Assembly: GCA_903864275.1 (NCBI GenBank)
Contig: CAIPFE010000027.1
Span: 1-37,145, forward strand
DNA length: 37,145 nucleotides
Reading direction: 5' to 3'
From: an uncultured Mucilaginibacter sp.
GTDB lineage: Bacteria; Bacteroidota; Bacteroidia; Sphingobacteriales; Sphingobacteriaceae
Part shown: positions 18,060 through 26,509 of the stretch, piece by piece
Position numbering within the stretch: position 1 is the stretch's first letter
Layout of the letters: the number at the start of each line of letters is the position of its first letter
Program-made: the position numbers and the translations under genes
The notes under the pieces: model-generated
What the model saw: the letters and a program-made list of their open reading frames with translations, nothing else
Databases searched by the model: none
Told to the model about the DNA's origin: nothing

Positions 18060-20480
18060 ATGTTTAAAAATATACTGCTTACTACCCGCCGCACTTTAGT
18101 TAAGAACAAAGTTTATACGCTCGTAAATATTGCGGGGCTTACCCTGGGTATTGCTGCCTATATTTTGATAAGCGCCTATGTTAATTTTGAAAAAAGCTAC
18201 GACCATATCACCGCTCAACCGGATAGCACTTACAGGGTTGAAAGCAGCTTTTATAAAGGAAATCAATTGACCGATAGCTGGCCCACCAGCACCAACGGCT
18301 ATGCTACAGCCATGAAACAGAATTTCCCGGAGGTCACTTCCATAGTTCGCATCAACTGGAATAATTCGGAAAGGGTAGTACGGTATAACAATATCAAATT
18401 CCGCGAAGCACATGTTTGCTTTGCCGATACCAACTTTTTTTCGTTCTTCAATTACCCGCTTATCCAGGGCGATCCAAAAACCGTGTTGAAAGAACCTAAT
18501 ACTATGGTGATCTCGCAATTGGCCGCGCAGAAATATTTCGGACATACCAACCCAATTGGAAAAATAATGGACGTAAGTACTTTAAGCGACAGTTACCGTT
18601 GCATGGTTACAGGCGTATTTAAAGATATTCCGAAAAACTCCACTATGCAATTCAATTTCCTGGTATCGTGGACTACTGCGCCATTGTTTTTCAGGGATTT
18701 TTGGTATATACACGAAAGCTATACTTTTTTGAAGATTAAACCGGGCACTGATATACATACAGTCGAAGCCAAATTCCCGGCTTTGGCTGAACGCTATAAA
18801 ACCGGCCTGTCGTTGAAAAACTTGAAATGGGCTATCACGCTTGTGCCGCTTACCGATATACATCTTAACCCCGCCAAACTGTACGAAATTGAAACTAAGG
18901 GCAACCGTACGGCTGTAAAATTCCTTGGCATTATAGCCTATGTAATTTTGCTGATCGCATGTATAAATTACATCAATCTGTCGACAGCTAAGGCTATCGA
19001 CCGCTCGCGCGAAGTGGGGATACGGAAGGTTAGCGGGGCAAGTTCCATGCAGCTATTGCTTCAATTCCTGTTCGAGTCATTTGTGATTACGGGCATCTCT
19101 TTATTGCTGGGCCTTGTTTTGGTGATCTTTGCCGTCAATTTGCTGCCGCAATTATTGGGAAATTCATTTTCAATCGGTTTGCTTTTCAATAGTTCGTTGG
19201 TGCTGCAAATAGCGCTTGTTTTTATAGGCGCAGTGTTATTTTCGGGTACATACCCGGCCCTGCTTCTATCAAATTTAAAGCCGGTGAGTGTTTTAAAAGG
19301 ACGGTACAACTTTTCAAAAACCGGCGTTGTATTGCGAAAAGGCATGGTAGCATTTCAATTTGCCGCTACTATAGTGCTTGTTGCGGGCGCGCTTGCTGTT
19401 TATCGCCAGCTCATTTACATGGGCAAACAGCAGTTGGGTGTAAATATTGAGCAAACCATCGTAATTAAGGCGCCGATTAACACCCCGAATTATGCCCAAA
19501 AAGTCAAGAGCTTTAAACAAACCCTGCAAAATATACCGGGCGTAAGCGGTGTAACCGCATCAGGTGCGGTACCGGGCAAGGCGGTTGGGGAATGGATATC
19601 AAACCGCAGGTACGGCGCTTCGAAAAACGAGGAACGTACTTATGAAATGCTAAAGGTTGATCACGACTACATAAAAAACTATAATTTGCAGTTAATTGCA
19701 GGGCGGGCATTTGATAAAGGCAGCGCGGCTGATTCTACCGGCCTTGTACTAAACCAGGCGGCGGTAAAACAATTAGGCTTTAGCTCTGATGAGGATGCGA
19801 TAGGTAAACAGGTATGGCTGGAAACCAAAGAGACGAAACCCGACGTGGTTATTGGAGTTATAAAAGATTATCATCAGCAATCGCTGCAACAAAATTATAC
19901 CCCATTGATATTATTTATGGACCCGGGCTTCGGCTGGATACCTACCAACTATTATTCCGTAAAATTTAATAGCGCCAACCTCGACCATATACTGCCGGGA
20001 ATTAAAAGCGCCTGGGCAGGCTACTTCCCTGAATCATCGCTAGATTGGTTTTTCCTCGACGAGTTTTATAACCGGCAATACCAGCAGGATTTGCAATTCG
20101 GTACGGTGTTCCTTTTGTTTTCATGCCTTGCCATCCTGATCGCTTGCATGGGCCTGTTTGGCCTTACCGCTTATTCCACCTCGCGCCGCGTTAAAGAAAT
20201 TGGTGTGCGTAAGGTGCTTGGCGCATCAGTAAGCCATATCATCTCCATGCTAACTGTCGATGCTGTAAAGTTGGTGCTGTTATCAAGCCTGGTTGCGTTG
20301 CCATTGTCGTTTTTATTTATTGAACAATGGATGAATGGCTATGCTTTCAAAACGGCGCTAACATGGTGGCAGTTTACGGCGCCCGTAGTAATATTGCTGT
20401 TGATTTCAGTGGGCACTATTGCGTTTATCACATTTAAAGCAGCCAGGGTTAATCCTATAAATTCGCTCCGCGATGAGTAA
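18060..20480 (+). CDS. MacB/FtsX-family ABC transporter permease, duplicated (806 aa)
   Basis: Inner-membrane permease with the double layout common in Bacteroidetes. The first N-terminal helix (about 21-42) is followed by a periplasmic MacB_PCD-like domain (about 45-250), then three helices of an FtsX domain (about 285-400, including the cytoplasmic loop DRSREVGIRKVSGAS). A second helix, periplasmic domain and FtsX domain follow (about 430-800, loop SRRVKEIGVRKVLGAS). The two EVGIRKVSGAS/EIGVRKVLGAS loops are the sites that contact the ATPase in this family. No ATPase gene is adjacent, so the partner must be encoded elsewhere. Members act in lipoprotein, antimicrobial peptide or macrolide efflux and in mechanotransmission; which applies here is not evident. 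Confidence 0.93.
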   Translation: MFKNILLTTRRTLVKNKVYTLVNIAGLTLGIAAYILISAYVNFEKSYDHITAQPDSTYRVESSFYKGNQLTDSWPTSTNGYATAMKQNFPEVTSIVRINWNNSERVVRYNNIKFREAHVCFADTNFFSFFNYPLIQGDPKTVLKEPNTMVISQLAAQKYFGHTNPIGKIMDVSTLSDSYRCMVTGVFKDIPKNSTMQFNFLVSWTTAPLFFRDFWYIHESYTFLKIKPGTDIHTVEAKFPALAERYKTGLSLKNLKWAITLVPLTDIHLNPAKLYEIETKGNRTAVKFLGIIAYVILLIACINYINLSTAKAIDRSREVGIRKVSGASSMQLLLQFLFESFVITGISLLLGLVLVIFAVNLLPQLLGNSFSIGLLFNSSLVLQIALVFIGAVLFSGTYPALLLSNLKPVSVLKGRYNFSKTGVVLRKGMVAFQFAATIVLVAGALAVYRQLIYMGKQQLGVNIEQTIVIKAPINTPNYAQKVKSFKQTLQNIPGVSGVTASGAVPGKAVGEWISNRRYGASKNEERTYEMLKVDHDYIKNYNLQLIAGRAFDKGSAADSTGLVLNQAAVKQLGFSSDEDAIGKQVWLETKETKPDVVIGVIKDYHQQSLQQNYTPLILFMDPGFGWIPTNYYSVKFNSANLDHILPGIKSAWAGYFPESSLDWFFLDEFYNRQYQQDLQFGTVFLLFSCLAILIACMGLFGLTAYSTSRRVKEIGVRKVLGASVSHIISMLTVDAVKLVLLSSLVALPLSFLFIEQWMNGYAFKTALTWWQFTAPVVILLLISVGTIAFITFKAARVNPINSLRDE

Positions 20481-20502
20481 AAAATTGTGTGTCAACTCAT
20501 TT

Positions 20503-21009
20503 TCACACGAGAATTTCCCGAATACTTGCCAAATGATGGTCGTCGTGCTCCGCAACAAAATAGGCCAGGTCAACAATGCGCATGGGGGTTTTAAGGCGCG
20601 GGTGTAACGAAGAGTGCACTAATTGTTCATGATGCAAACTTAAAAGCTCGTTTACAAATAGCTGCCGTTGTTCGCGGAGGCCTTGCTCTAATATTTTTAA
20701 TGCCACTGCATTATGGTTTGCAGTGTGCGTTTTTTGATTGGTTAAATCTGCCGGCATTAATTCAGGTTCGCCGTTTATAAGTTCGTGTAGCCTGCCGAGC
20801 CATAGGGGCTCAAGATCAGAGAGATGCCCTATTTCTTCCTTGATGGACCATTTTCCATTCGGCTTCAAGATGAGTGCAGCCGGCTCCAAAGGGGTGCATA
20901 TTTCTTCGATTCGTGCGGGTGTGCCGCTCAGGCGTTCAATAATTGATGGCAATATCCCATTGTCATCAATCATCGGAAATTTCCTGTTAAACCATTCAGT
21001 TCTTTGCAT
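20503..21009 (-). CDS. DinB-family (DinB_2) putative metal-dependent protein
   Basis: A 168-residue four-helix-bundle protein of the DinB/YfiT superfamily. The three metal-binding histidines are visible as H62 (EIGHLSDLE) and H155 with H158 or H159 (AEHDDHHL). SIKEEIGHL is the characteristic start of helix two. Relatives include thiol transferases acting with bacillithiol or mycothiol and many uncharacterised proteins; the catalytic role here is unknown. It converges on the permease gene with a 22-base gap. A plus-strand caaaatta (21041-21048) gives the minus-strand promoter TAATTTTG 31 bases upstream of the start. Confidence 0.85.
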   Translation of the reverse strand: MQRTEWFNRKFPMIDDNGILPSIIERLSGTPARIEEICTPLEPAALILKPNGKWSIKEEIGHLSDLEPLWLGRLHELINGEPELMPADLTNQKTHTANHNAVALKILEQGLREQRQLFVNELLSLHHEQLVHSSLHPRLKTPMRIVDLAYFVAEHDDHHLASIREILV

Positions 21010-21040
21010 TAGTGGTGGTTGCCGGTATGCGGCGATCGGA

Positions 21041-21048
21041 CAAAATTA
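21041..21048 (-). promoter_or_regulatory. -7 element TAATTTTG of the DinB-like gene
   Basis: Exact TAnnTTTG on the minus strand, 31 bases before the start codon. A minus-strand TTTG lies at 21073-21076, but the 24-base spacing is longer than usual, so the -33 assignment is weak. Confidence 0.45.
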
Positions 21049-21107
21049 GGTTATTATGCGTCTGTTTAAAGTCAAAAAAATTATATAGCAAACAGACAAT
21101 TCACCAC

Positions 21108-21953
21108 TCACTTCGCCAGGTAAAACTTTTCCCAAAAATCTTCGGTTTTAAATAATGCGTCGTGGCCTTCGCCGTCGCTCGCCATGCTGTTATGGCTGCC
21201 ACCGCCTCTTCCGCCGCGGCCGCCACTGCGCCCGCCTCCACTACCCATACCGTTAGCGCCGCGGTTTCCCTCGCCTGCTTCACCAGCTTCTGCCCGGGGC
21301 TTATGCTCCATCCCGTTTATCCTGAAATTGAAGGCCCATTCGCTTTTTGCAGGGTCGGCAATATGAAAAAAGCTCATCGGGATGGCCGCTTCGCACACCA
21401 AATAGCCGTTTTCATCGTAGTTTACAGCGGTTTGAAAACCATAAGTATTGGAGGTAGTCATCATCTCGTCCTCTACATCTTTAAACCCCACAGCTTTTAT
21501 ACCCCGCAGCGTGGTGATCCGCTCGCGCATCAGGTCGTCACGGTCTTGTTTGGTAATATCCCCGGGGGCTTCATCTTTTTCCTTCAGGCCGGCCAAGGGG
21601 GTGTTTCCATTCAAGTTTAGCGGGAACGTTATACTAAAAGTTTCTTTTTTTTTGCCTTTGGGGTCCATCGAAAAAGTAAGGCCGGCGCCGAGCACCCTTT
21701 TTTGTTCAGAGCGGTCGCTGATGCGTATGGCCATATAAAGCGTGTCCTTAGTATTGGCGATAGCGTAATTGAGCTTTTTCTCGGAATTGTAATAGCGTAG
21801 GCTGTCGCCCCATTCTTTAATGTCGCCATCGACGATAATTTTTGACGGGGGTGGCTGTAATGTAGCTATCTTGTCGGATTGGGCACTGCACATATTAATG
21901 GCTAACAACTGGCTGAAAACAGCGCCAGCAAGACAGGGAAAAATAGATTTCAT
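21108..21953 (-). CDS. Secreted CBM9-like protein with Gly/Arg-rich linker
   Basis: An exported protein of 281 residues. I use the ATG at 21953 because it opens directly on a signal peptide (MKSIFPCLAG to CSAQ); a longer frame to 22004 would put 17 extra residues in front. The mature part begins with IIVDGDIKEWGD and continues with LYMAIRISD, the hallmark strands of the carbohydrate-binding-module family 9 or DOMON-like fold used in many Bacteroidetes surface proteins. Near the C-terminus is a low-complexity Gly/Arg/Ser tract (about 228-262) followed by a short tail (ALFKTEDFWEKFYLAK). Role unknown; binding of sugar or another ligand is an inference from the fold. Confidence 0.72.
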   Translation of the reverse strand: MKSIFPCLAGAVFSQLLAINMCSAQSDKIATLQPPPSKIIVDGDIKEWGDSLRYYNSEKKLNYAIANTKDTLYMAIRISDRSEQKRVLGAGLTFSMDPKGKKKETFSITFPLNLNGNTPLAGLKEKDEAPGDITKQDRDDLMRERITTLRGIKAVGFKDVEDEMMTTSNTYGFQTAVNYDENGYLVCEAAIPMSFFHIADPAKSEWAFNFRINGMEHKPRAEAGEAGEGNRGANGMGSGGGRSGGRGGRGGGSHNSMASDGEGHDALFKTEDFWEKFYLAK

Positions 21954-22058
21954 GGAATTGAATAAAAGGGGTATATCAAAATTCAGAACAGGGCTTTGTA
22001 ACAAATGTTTTAGATTACAAAGAACATGTTTTTAGGGATTTTATTGCAGTTTTTTGAG

Positions 22059-22066
22059 TAATTTTG
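22059..22066 (+). promoter_or_regulatory. -7 element TAATTTTG close to the clpS start
   Basis: Exact TAnnTTTG only 9 bases before the clpS ATG (22076). A transcript from it would have a leader of a few bases at most. No clear -33 box is visible, so confidence is moderate. Confidence 0.45.
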
Positions 22067-22075
22067 TGGTTACGT

Positions 22076-22357
22076 ATGCCAACTGAAGTACAGGAAGAAA
22101 CGTTTACGCTCGAAGAACTGCTGACCGGGCTTAAGCAACTGCACCGTCTTATTTTGTGGAATGATGACGTGAACAGTTTTGATCACGTAATATTTTGCAT
22201 GATGAAATATCTTGATTATTCTGAAAATCAAGCTGAAAAAATTGCCTGGAAGGTGCACAATGAAGGTAAATGCGCCATATTGGAAGGCTCATTTACCGAA
22301 GTGGAGGTTTACCGGAAGATCCTTCAACAGGAGGGATTGACAGTGAGTGTGGATTAA
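22076..22357 (+). CDS. clpS: ATP-dependent Clp protease adaptor ClpS
   Basis: A 93-residue N-recognin adaptor that delivers substrates with destabilising N-terminal residues to ClpAP- or ClpCP-type proteases. The core ILWNDDVNSFDHV matches the ClpS signature VNDDYTPMEFV, in which the Asn-Asp pair binds the alpha-amino group of the N-degron. Helix KIAWKVHNEGKC corresponds to the conserved VHxxG segment. I start at the ATG at 22076; the frame is open for four more codons upstream but without a better start. ClpA/ClpC is not in the window. The gene converges on ilvE across a gap filled by an inverted repeat. Confidence 0.93.
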   Translation: MPTEVQEETFTLEELLTGLKQLHRLILWNDDVNSFDHVIFCMMKYLDYSENQAEKIAWKVHNEGKCAILEGSFTEVEVYRKILQQEGLTVSVD

Positions 22358-22365
22358 TGCGGTTA

Positions 22366-22430
22366 ATAGACCATGGTCGATGGTCCATGGCAAAAACGGT
22401 TTTATCTATGGACTATCGAGTATGGTCTAT
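22366..22430. repeat. ccatgg-type inverted repeat between convergent clpS and ilvE
   Basis: Arms 22366-22390 and 22406-22430, 25 bases each with 21 complementary positions, around a 15-base loop. Three of the four mismatches become G-U pairs in one of the two transcripts. The sequence is built of the words gaccatggtc, gtccatgg and tctatggac. A related element lies at 26992-27076, and the 15-mer gaccatggtcgatgg is shared in inverted orientation. It may act as a bidirectional transcription end, or be a dispersed repeat. Confidence 0.7.
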
Positions 22431-22433
22431 GGA

Positions 22434-23498
22434 CTAAACAATATAATTCCATCCATGTGTATCCGCAACAGCGCCATACCTTATGGAATCTAGTGTTTTC
22501 AATACCTTTTGCGAAAACTCCCTTTCTTTTGGATCTGTTAAAAAACATTCTTCACCATTATAGCTTAGCGAACCTACGGGGGCTATAGTTGCGGCAGTTC
22601 CTGCACCAAATGCATCGGTAAGTTTGCCGGTTTTAGCGCCATCAATAATTTCTGCAATAGATACGCGGCGTTCTTCAACCGGCATGCCCCATTCGCGGGC
22701 GAGGGTTAAAACAGTATCGCGGGTAACGCCATCTAAAATAGTATCGCGTGTTGATGGTGTGATCAGCGTACCGTCGAGCACAAACATTACGTTGGCGGCG
22801 CCCATTTCTTCTACGTATTTATGGTCCTTGGCATCTGTCCATATCAGCTGGTCAAATCCTTCTTCGGTTGCCTTAAGCGCGGGAAGCATAGCACCCCCGT
22901 AATTGCCGGCCGATTTTGCATAACCCATACCGCCTTCGGCAGCACGGGTAAAATGCGTTTCAACTTTCACCCTTAAAACCTTCGCAAAATATGGCCCTAC
23001 TGGCCCTATTAAAACAATGTATTTATAAGTTTTAGAGGCATGTACGCCTAAATAGGGGTCGGTAGCAAACATAAACGGTCTGATGTACATGGAGTGGTGC
23101 GGCTTTGAAGGTATCCAGTCGCGGTCCATATCAACCACCGAGGCAATACTTTGAATGAATATTTCCTCCGGTAGTTGCGGCATGCACAAACGGGCCGCCG
23201 ATTTATTAAAACGTGCGGCATTTTTATCAGGACGGAAAATAGAGACCTGCCCATCAGCATGTTTGTAAGCTTTTAAACCTTCAAAAAATGCCTGGCCATA
23301 ATGCAATGCCGAAATAGCAGGACTAAACCCAATTTCACCATAAGGGACGATCTGGAAATTTTTCCATTCGCCATCTTCGTAATCGGCCACAAACATGTGG
23401 TCGGAGAAGGTGCGCCCAAATTGTAAATTGCTAAAATCCGTCTCGTGTAAACGGGAATGATTGGTTTTTGTGATCTTTATATCCAGCGTCTCAGTCAT
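22434..23498 (-). CDS. ilvE: Branched-chain amino acid aminotransferase
   Basis: PLP enzyme that interconverts leucine, isoleucine and valine with their 2-oxo acids, using glutamate/2-oxoglutarate. The 354-residue length and sequence match the longer type-II (eukaryote-like) branch. Motifs include YGQAFFEGLKAYK (67-79), YIRPFMFATDP (138-148), the PLP lysine K195 in YAKSAGNYGG, and KYVEEMGAANVMFV with the later SLSYNGEE. It is cytoplasmic. It stands alone, not with ilvBCD or leu genes. It converges on clpS, and the gap between the two stops is occupied by the inverted repeat. Confidence 0.95.
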   Translation of the reverse strand: MTETLDIKITKTNHSRLHETDFSNLQFGRTFSDHMFVADYEDGEWKNFQIVPYGEIGFSPAISALHYGQAFFEGLKAYKHADGQVSIFRPDKNAARFNKSAARLCMPQLPEEIFIQSIASVVDMDRDWIPSKPHHSMYIRPFMFATDPYLGVHASKTYKYIVLIGPVGPYFAKVLRVKVETHFTRAAEGGMGYAKSAGNYGGAMLPALKATEEGFDQLIWTDAKDHKYVEEMGAANVMFVLDGTLITPSTRDTILDGVTRDTVLTLAREWGMPVEERRVSIAEIIDGAKTGKLTDAFGAGTAATIAPVGSLSYNGEECFLTDPKEREFSQKVLKTLDSIRYGAVADTHGWNYIV

Positions 23499-23694
23499 GT
23501 CCTTTTGTGTTTAATTCTGAAAACGGCAATTTAGCGAATTTTTTTTGTTCATGGTTCATTGGGGATGGTTCATGGCCGTTTTTTTACAATTTGAAAGTCA
23601 ATTTTTGTATGAAAGGTAGGATTCGCATAAATACAGCGGCTAAAGTCTACGCGGAGACAGGTTTTTTCAAACTTGCTTGCCCGACAGGTTTTTG
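23499..23694. other. Intergenic region between tdo-like gene and ilvE
   Basis: About 196 bases, AT-rich. A short-word stretch (ggttcattggggatggttcatgg, in pieces at about 23550-23576) resembles the words seen in the ccatgg repeats. A direct repeat gacaggtttttt occurs at about 23655-23667 and 23682-23693. A small plus-strand ORF here shows no protein-like character. No promoter for ilvE could be fixed. Confidence 0.35.
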
Positions 23695-24651
23695 CTAAAA
23701 GACTTTAGTTATCACACTTTCAACCCATCCTTTTCCCCATTCTTCAACTTCTTTTTCACTCCACAACTCCGGGTAAAATATCCGTTTCTGAAATCTTGGC
23801 GGCAAATACTTTTGCCAGTTGGTGCCGCCTGTTGCCTTAATTTCATCAGGTTCGCGGTTTAGGTAGCGTACTGCCGATTTATAATGAACAAGCGGCCAGT
23901 TAACATTTACATTTACATCCAACTGCTTTAATTCATTCTCAAGCGCAATGGTCGACTGCGAGGCTGCTTTTAGCTGGTGATAAAGGGCATTGAAATTATA
24001 ATGGATACTGGTTTTACCTAACTCAATAAACGTTTTAGCGTATTTTTTTTCGAACTGTTTAAGCGTTAATGTTTTTTTGCCCGTGGATAATTCAGTAGCC
24101 CCAAATTTCCAGTATAGGTATTCGAACTGTTCATCAATACTGGCATTTCTTAATTCTTCACGCTTGTCACGGGCCACCAGGTTAATAAAATCGGTGGCAT
24201 ATATCTCGATCATCCGGTATTGCCCCGATTGAAAACCGCTTGCCGGTAATAACGACATCCGGAACTTTAAAAACTGATCTTTCTCCATCCCGTCAACCAT
24301 GATCCCGAACGATTGCGTAAGCGCTTCAAAATATTGGTTTATGCGTCTTAAACGGGTCGCAAAAAAATCAGCGGTTAATGGATGTGCTTTTGTGATCTGC
24401 CCGCACTCGTGCAAAACGAGTTTAAAATATAACTCCGTGATCTGGTGGTAGATGATGAAAATCTCCTCATCCGGGAACGGCGTTTTCGGGTTTTGCAGGC
24501 TCAGCAGGGTGTCTAAATGGATATAATCCCAATAGGTTAAAAACTCCGCATGGAGCAAACCATCAAGATACGATACCATATCCTGGCCCATTGCTTCATA
24601 TTTTTCCTGCAGGAGGGCCAATCGTTCTTCTATTTCGGTCGAGAAAGGCAT
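23695..24651 (-). CDS. Tryptophan 2,3-dioxygenase family protein
   Basis: A 318-residue haem dioxygenase homologue. Tryptophan 2,3-dioxygenase opens the indole ring of L-tryptophan to N-formylkynurenine. Family marks are LTYWDYIHLDTLLSLQ (38-53), the distal-pocket stretch FIIYHQITELYFK with H69, the substrate-carboxylate arginine R131 in FRMSLLPASGFQSGQYR, the proximal haem ligand H256 (WPLVHYKSAVRYL) and the GGT loop (275-277). Several positions differ from the classical enzyme (ELYFK for ELWxK, GGTNWQKYL for GGSSGxxYL), so it belongs to a divergent branch and tryptophan specificity is likely but not certain. No kynureninase or kynurenine formamidase gene is nearby. The next gene downstream on this strand is ilvE, 196 bases away. 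Confidence 0.85.
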   Translation of the reverse strand: MPFSTEIEERLALLQEKYEAMGQDMVSYLDGLLHAEFLTYWDYIHLDTLLSLQNPKTPFPDEEIFIIYHQITELYFKLVLHECGQITKAHPLTADFFATRLRRINQYFEALTQSFGIMVDGMEKDQFLKFRMSLLPASGFQSGQYRMIEIYATDFINLVARDKREELRNASIDEQFEYLYWKFGATELSTGKKTLTLKQFEKKYAKTFIELGKTSIHYNFNALYHQLKAASQSTIALENELKQLDVNVNVNWPLVHYKSAVRYLNREPDEIKATGGTNWQKYLPPRFQKRIFYPELWSEKEVEEWGKGWVESVITKVF

Positions 24652-24655
24652 GGGT

Positions 24656-24663
24656 CAAAGGTA
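24656..24663 (-). promoter_or_regulatory. -7 element TACCTTTG abutting the dioxygenase start codon
   Basis: Minus-strand exact TAnnTTTG ending four bases before the ATG. If used, transcription would begin at or within a few bases of the start codon, giving a leaderless or nearly leaderless message. A -33 box is not obvious. Confidence 0.4.
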
Positions 24664-24692
24664 ATAAAGAATAGTCGTTTCCTAGGTTTGCA

Positions 24693-24700
24693 TAAATTTG
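24693..24700 (+). promoter_or_regulatory. -7 element TAAATTTG of the S53 peptidase gene
   Basis: Exact TAnnTTTG on the plus strand, 80 bases before the peptidase ATG. The -33 region (about 24670-24676) is weak. It lies in the divergent gap with the dioxygenase gene. Confidence 0.45.
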
Positions 24701-24780
24701 CTTAATGATTAAATTTTTTTGTATAAGTACGCTGGATTAATTATAAATTTATTGCCGTTAAACCAATAAAACCTATTACT

Positions 24781-26295
24781 ATGAAAAACGAACCTAAAAT
24801 AGTGCTTCCCGGTAGCGATAAAACTGCGGCCGCAGGATACCAATCCACCACATTAAATAAAGATGAGAAAATTGAAATAACTATCCGTTTAAGGCGAAAA
24901 AGGCCGCTCCATATAGTGGACGGGAGCACTATGACGCACGAGCAATATGAACAGCAGCATGGCGCCAGCGCTGATGACGCAAAGCTTGTGCGGACTTTTC
25001 TGAAAGAATACCATTTGCAGGTGGTTGAATTTAGTTCAGCAAGGCGCAGCATGATGGTAAAGGGCAGCATCGCTAACCTGGAGGCCGCCTTCAATGTAAG
25101 CCTTGCAGGCAAAACAAATGAAGGGAGCAGCGATTTCCGGGTCCGGTCCGGGGAAATTTTCATACCGGAGTCGTTAAAGGAAATTATCACCGGTGTTTTC
25201 GGGCTTGATAACCGCCCGGTTGCCCGCCCTATGTTCAGGGCCGCTGCAGCAGCGCCTTCAAATTCTTTCACGCCCGATCAGCTCAGCAAAATTTACGGCT
25301 TTCCGTCCGGTGTTGATGGCAGCGGGCAAACCATCGGTATTATTGAACTTGGCGGCGGATTCAGAAAGAAAGACATTACGAATTATTTTAAAAGCTTGAA
25401 TATAACGGCGCCTTCGGTAAAAGCTGTATTAATTGATCAGGCTAAAAACAGCCCCTCGACAACCAATAGCGCCGACGGGGAGGTGATGCTTGATATAGAA
25501 GTAGCCGGCGCTGTTGCCCCGGGAGCTGAGATAGCCGTTTATTTTAGCCAAAATACTGACAAGGGTTTTCTTGACGCCATTACCGCGTCGGTTCACGATA
25601 CGGTGAATAAACCCGCAGTGATTTCTATTAGCTGGGGATCGGCCGAAGTCAACTGGACATCGCAGGCCCTAACAAATATGAATGAGGCGTTTAAAGCCGC
25701 CGCCGCCCTGGGGATTACTATAACTGTGGCAGCGGGGGATAGCGGGTCATCCGATCGTGTCAGCGACGGCTTGGTGCATGTGGATTTCCCGGCATCAAGT
25801 CCGTACGTACTTGCTTGCGGAGGTACACGGCTCGTAGTGGCCGACAACGGCGAACTGACAGAGACCGTTTGGCATGATAGCAATACGTCGGCAACAGGGG
25901 GTGGGGTGAGCGATGTATTTCCGCTACCTGATTATCAGTCGGCGGCTAATGTTCCTCTCGCTTTAAGCAGTCAATTCAAAGGCCGGGGCGTCCCGGATGT
26001 GGCGGGAGTTGCCGATCCGGATACGGGTTATAGTGTATTGGTTGATGGCCAGCAGCTCGTGATAGGGGGCACCAGTGCCGTCGCACCTTTAATGGCCGGG
26101 TTTATAGCGCTGGTGAATCAGCAAAGCGGAAAACCGGCCGGCTACATCAACCCGGTGATATACGCTGATCCGGGACTATGCCGCGACGTTGTCAGCGGTG
26201 ATAATATCACTACCACTACTAACCTGGGTTACCAGGCAGGCCCCGGCTGGGATGCCTGTACTGGTTTGGGCGTGTTATCTAAATTAACAAGTTGA
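24781..26295 (+). CDS. Sedolisin/kumamolisin-type serine-carboxyl peptidase (S53)
   Basis: A 504-residue S53 endopeptidase precursor; these enzymes typically act at acid pH. The pro-domain (about 25-150, including RPLHIVDGSTMTHEQYEQQH) is the pro-kumamolisin fold removed on activation. The catalytic domain (about 165-500) has the complete set of residues: E234 and D238 in DGEVMLDIEV, oxyanion D320 in AAGDSG, and nucleophile S432 in GGTSAVAP. A C-terminal calcium-site-like DVVSGDN is present. There is no signal peptide: the N-terminus (MKNEPKIVLPGSDK) is hydrophilic, as in kumamolisins whose export route is unclear. It stands alone with its own promoter and is followed by a long inverted repeat. 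Confidence 0.94.
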   Translation: MKNEPKIVLPGSDKTAAAGYQSTTLNKDEKIEITIRLRRKRPLHIVDGSTMTHEQYEQQHGASADDAKLVRTFLKEYHLQVVEFSSARRSMMVKGSIANLEAAFNVSLAGKTNEGSSDFRVRSGEIFIPESLKEIITGVFGLDNRPVARPMFRAAAAAPSNSFTPDQLSKIYGFPSGVDGSGQTIGIIELGGGFRKKDITNYFKSLNITAPSVKAVLIDQAKNSPSTTNSADGEVMLDIEVAGAVAPGAEIAVYFSQNTDKGFLDAITASVHDTVNKPAVISISWGSAEVNWTSQALTNMNEAFKAAAALGITITVAAGDSGSSDRVSDGLVHVDFPASSPYVLACGGTRLVVADNGELTETVWHDSNTSATGGGVSDVFPLPDYQSAANVPLALSSQFKGRGVPDVAGVADPDTGYSVLVDGQQLVIGGTSAVAPLMAGFIALVNQQSGKPAGYINPVIYADPGLCRDVVSGDNITTTTNLGYQAGPGWDACTGLGVLSKLTS

Positions 26296-26312
26296 CCGCC
26301 GGTTTTAAACGA

Positions 26313-26367
26313 CAATTATTATCCAATAGCGACATGTTTCAAACCAATCGCTATTGGATAATAATTG
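26313..26367. repeat. Perfect 20-bp inverted repeat after the S53 gene
   Basis: Arms 26313-26332 and 26348-26367 are exact reverse complements (caattattatccaatagcga), separated by 15 bases. It lies 17 bases after the S53 stop. There is no T-run after it on either strand, so it is not a standard terminator. It could be a factor-dependent 3' end, an RNA-stabilising hairpin or a protein site. Confidence 0.8.
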
Positions 26368-26509
26368 CTCTATTTAGTCTGACTTTCCCGCACTAAACTA
26401 TTTTCGATTCATTGCCGCAGTATTTTGAAAGGATGCGCAAATTTATCTGCTCATCAAAACATATTCCAACCAACTTGTTGTTACCTTTATAGCCAAATCT
26501 TTTTACAAT

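Noticed and set aside
18060..20480. Complete MacAB-type efflux operon
   Set aside because: Only the permease is present; neither an ATPase nor a membrane-fusion protein gene is adjacent, so an efflux operon cannot be claimed.
23507..23698. 63-residue plus-strand frame between ilvE and the dioxygenase gene
   Set aside because: It begins in AT-rich intergenic DNA, has no promoter or protein-like composition, and overlaps the end of the dioxygenase gene.
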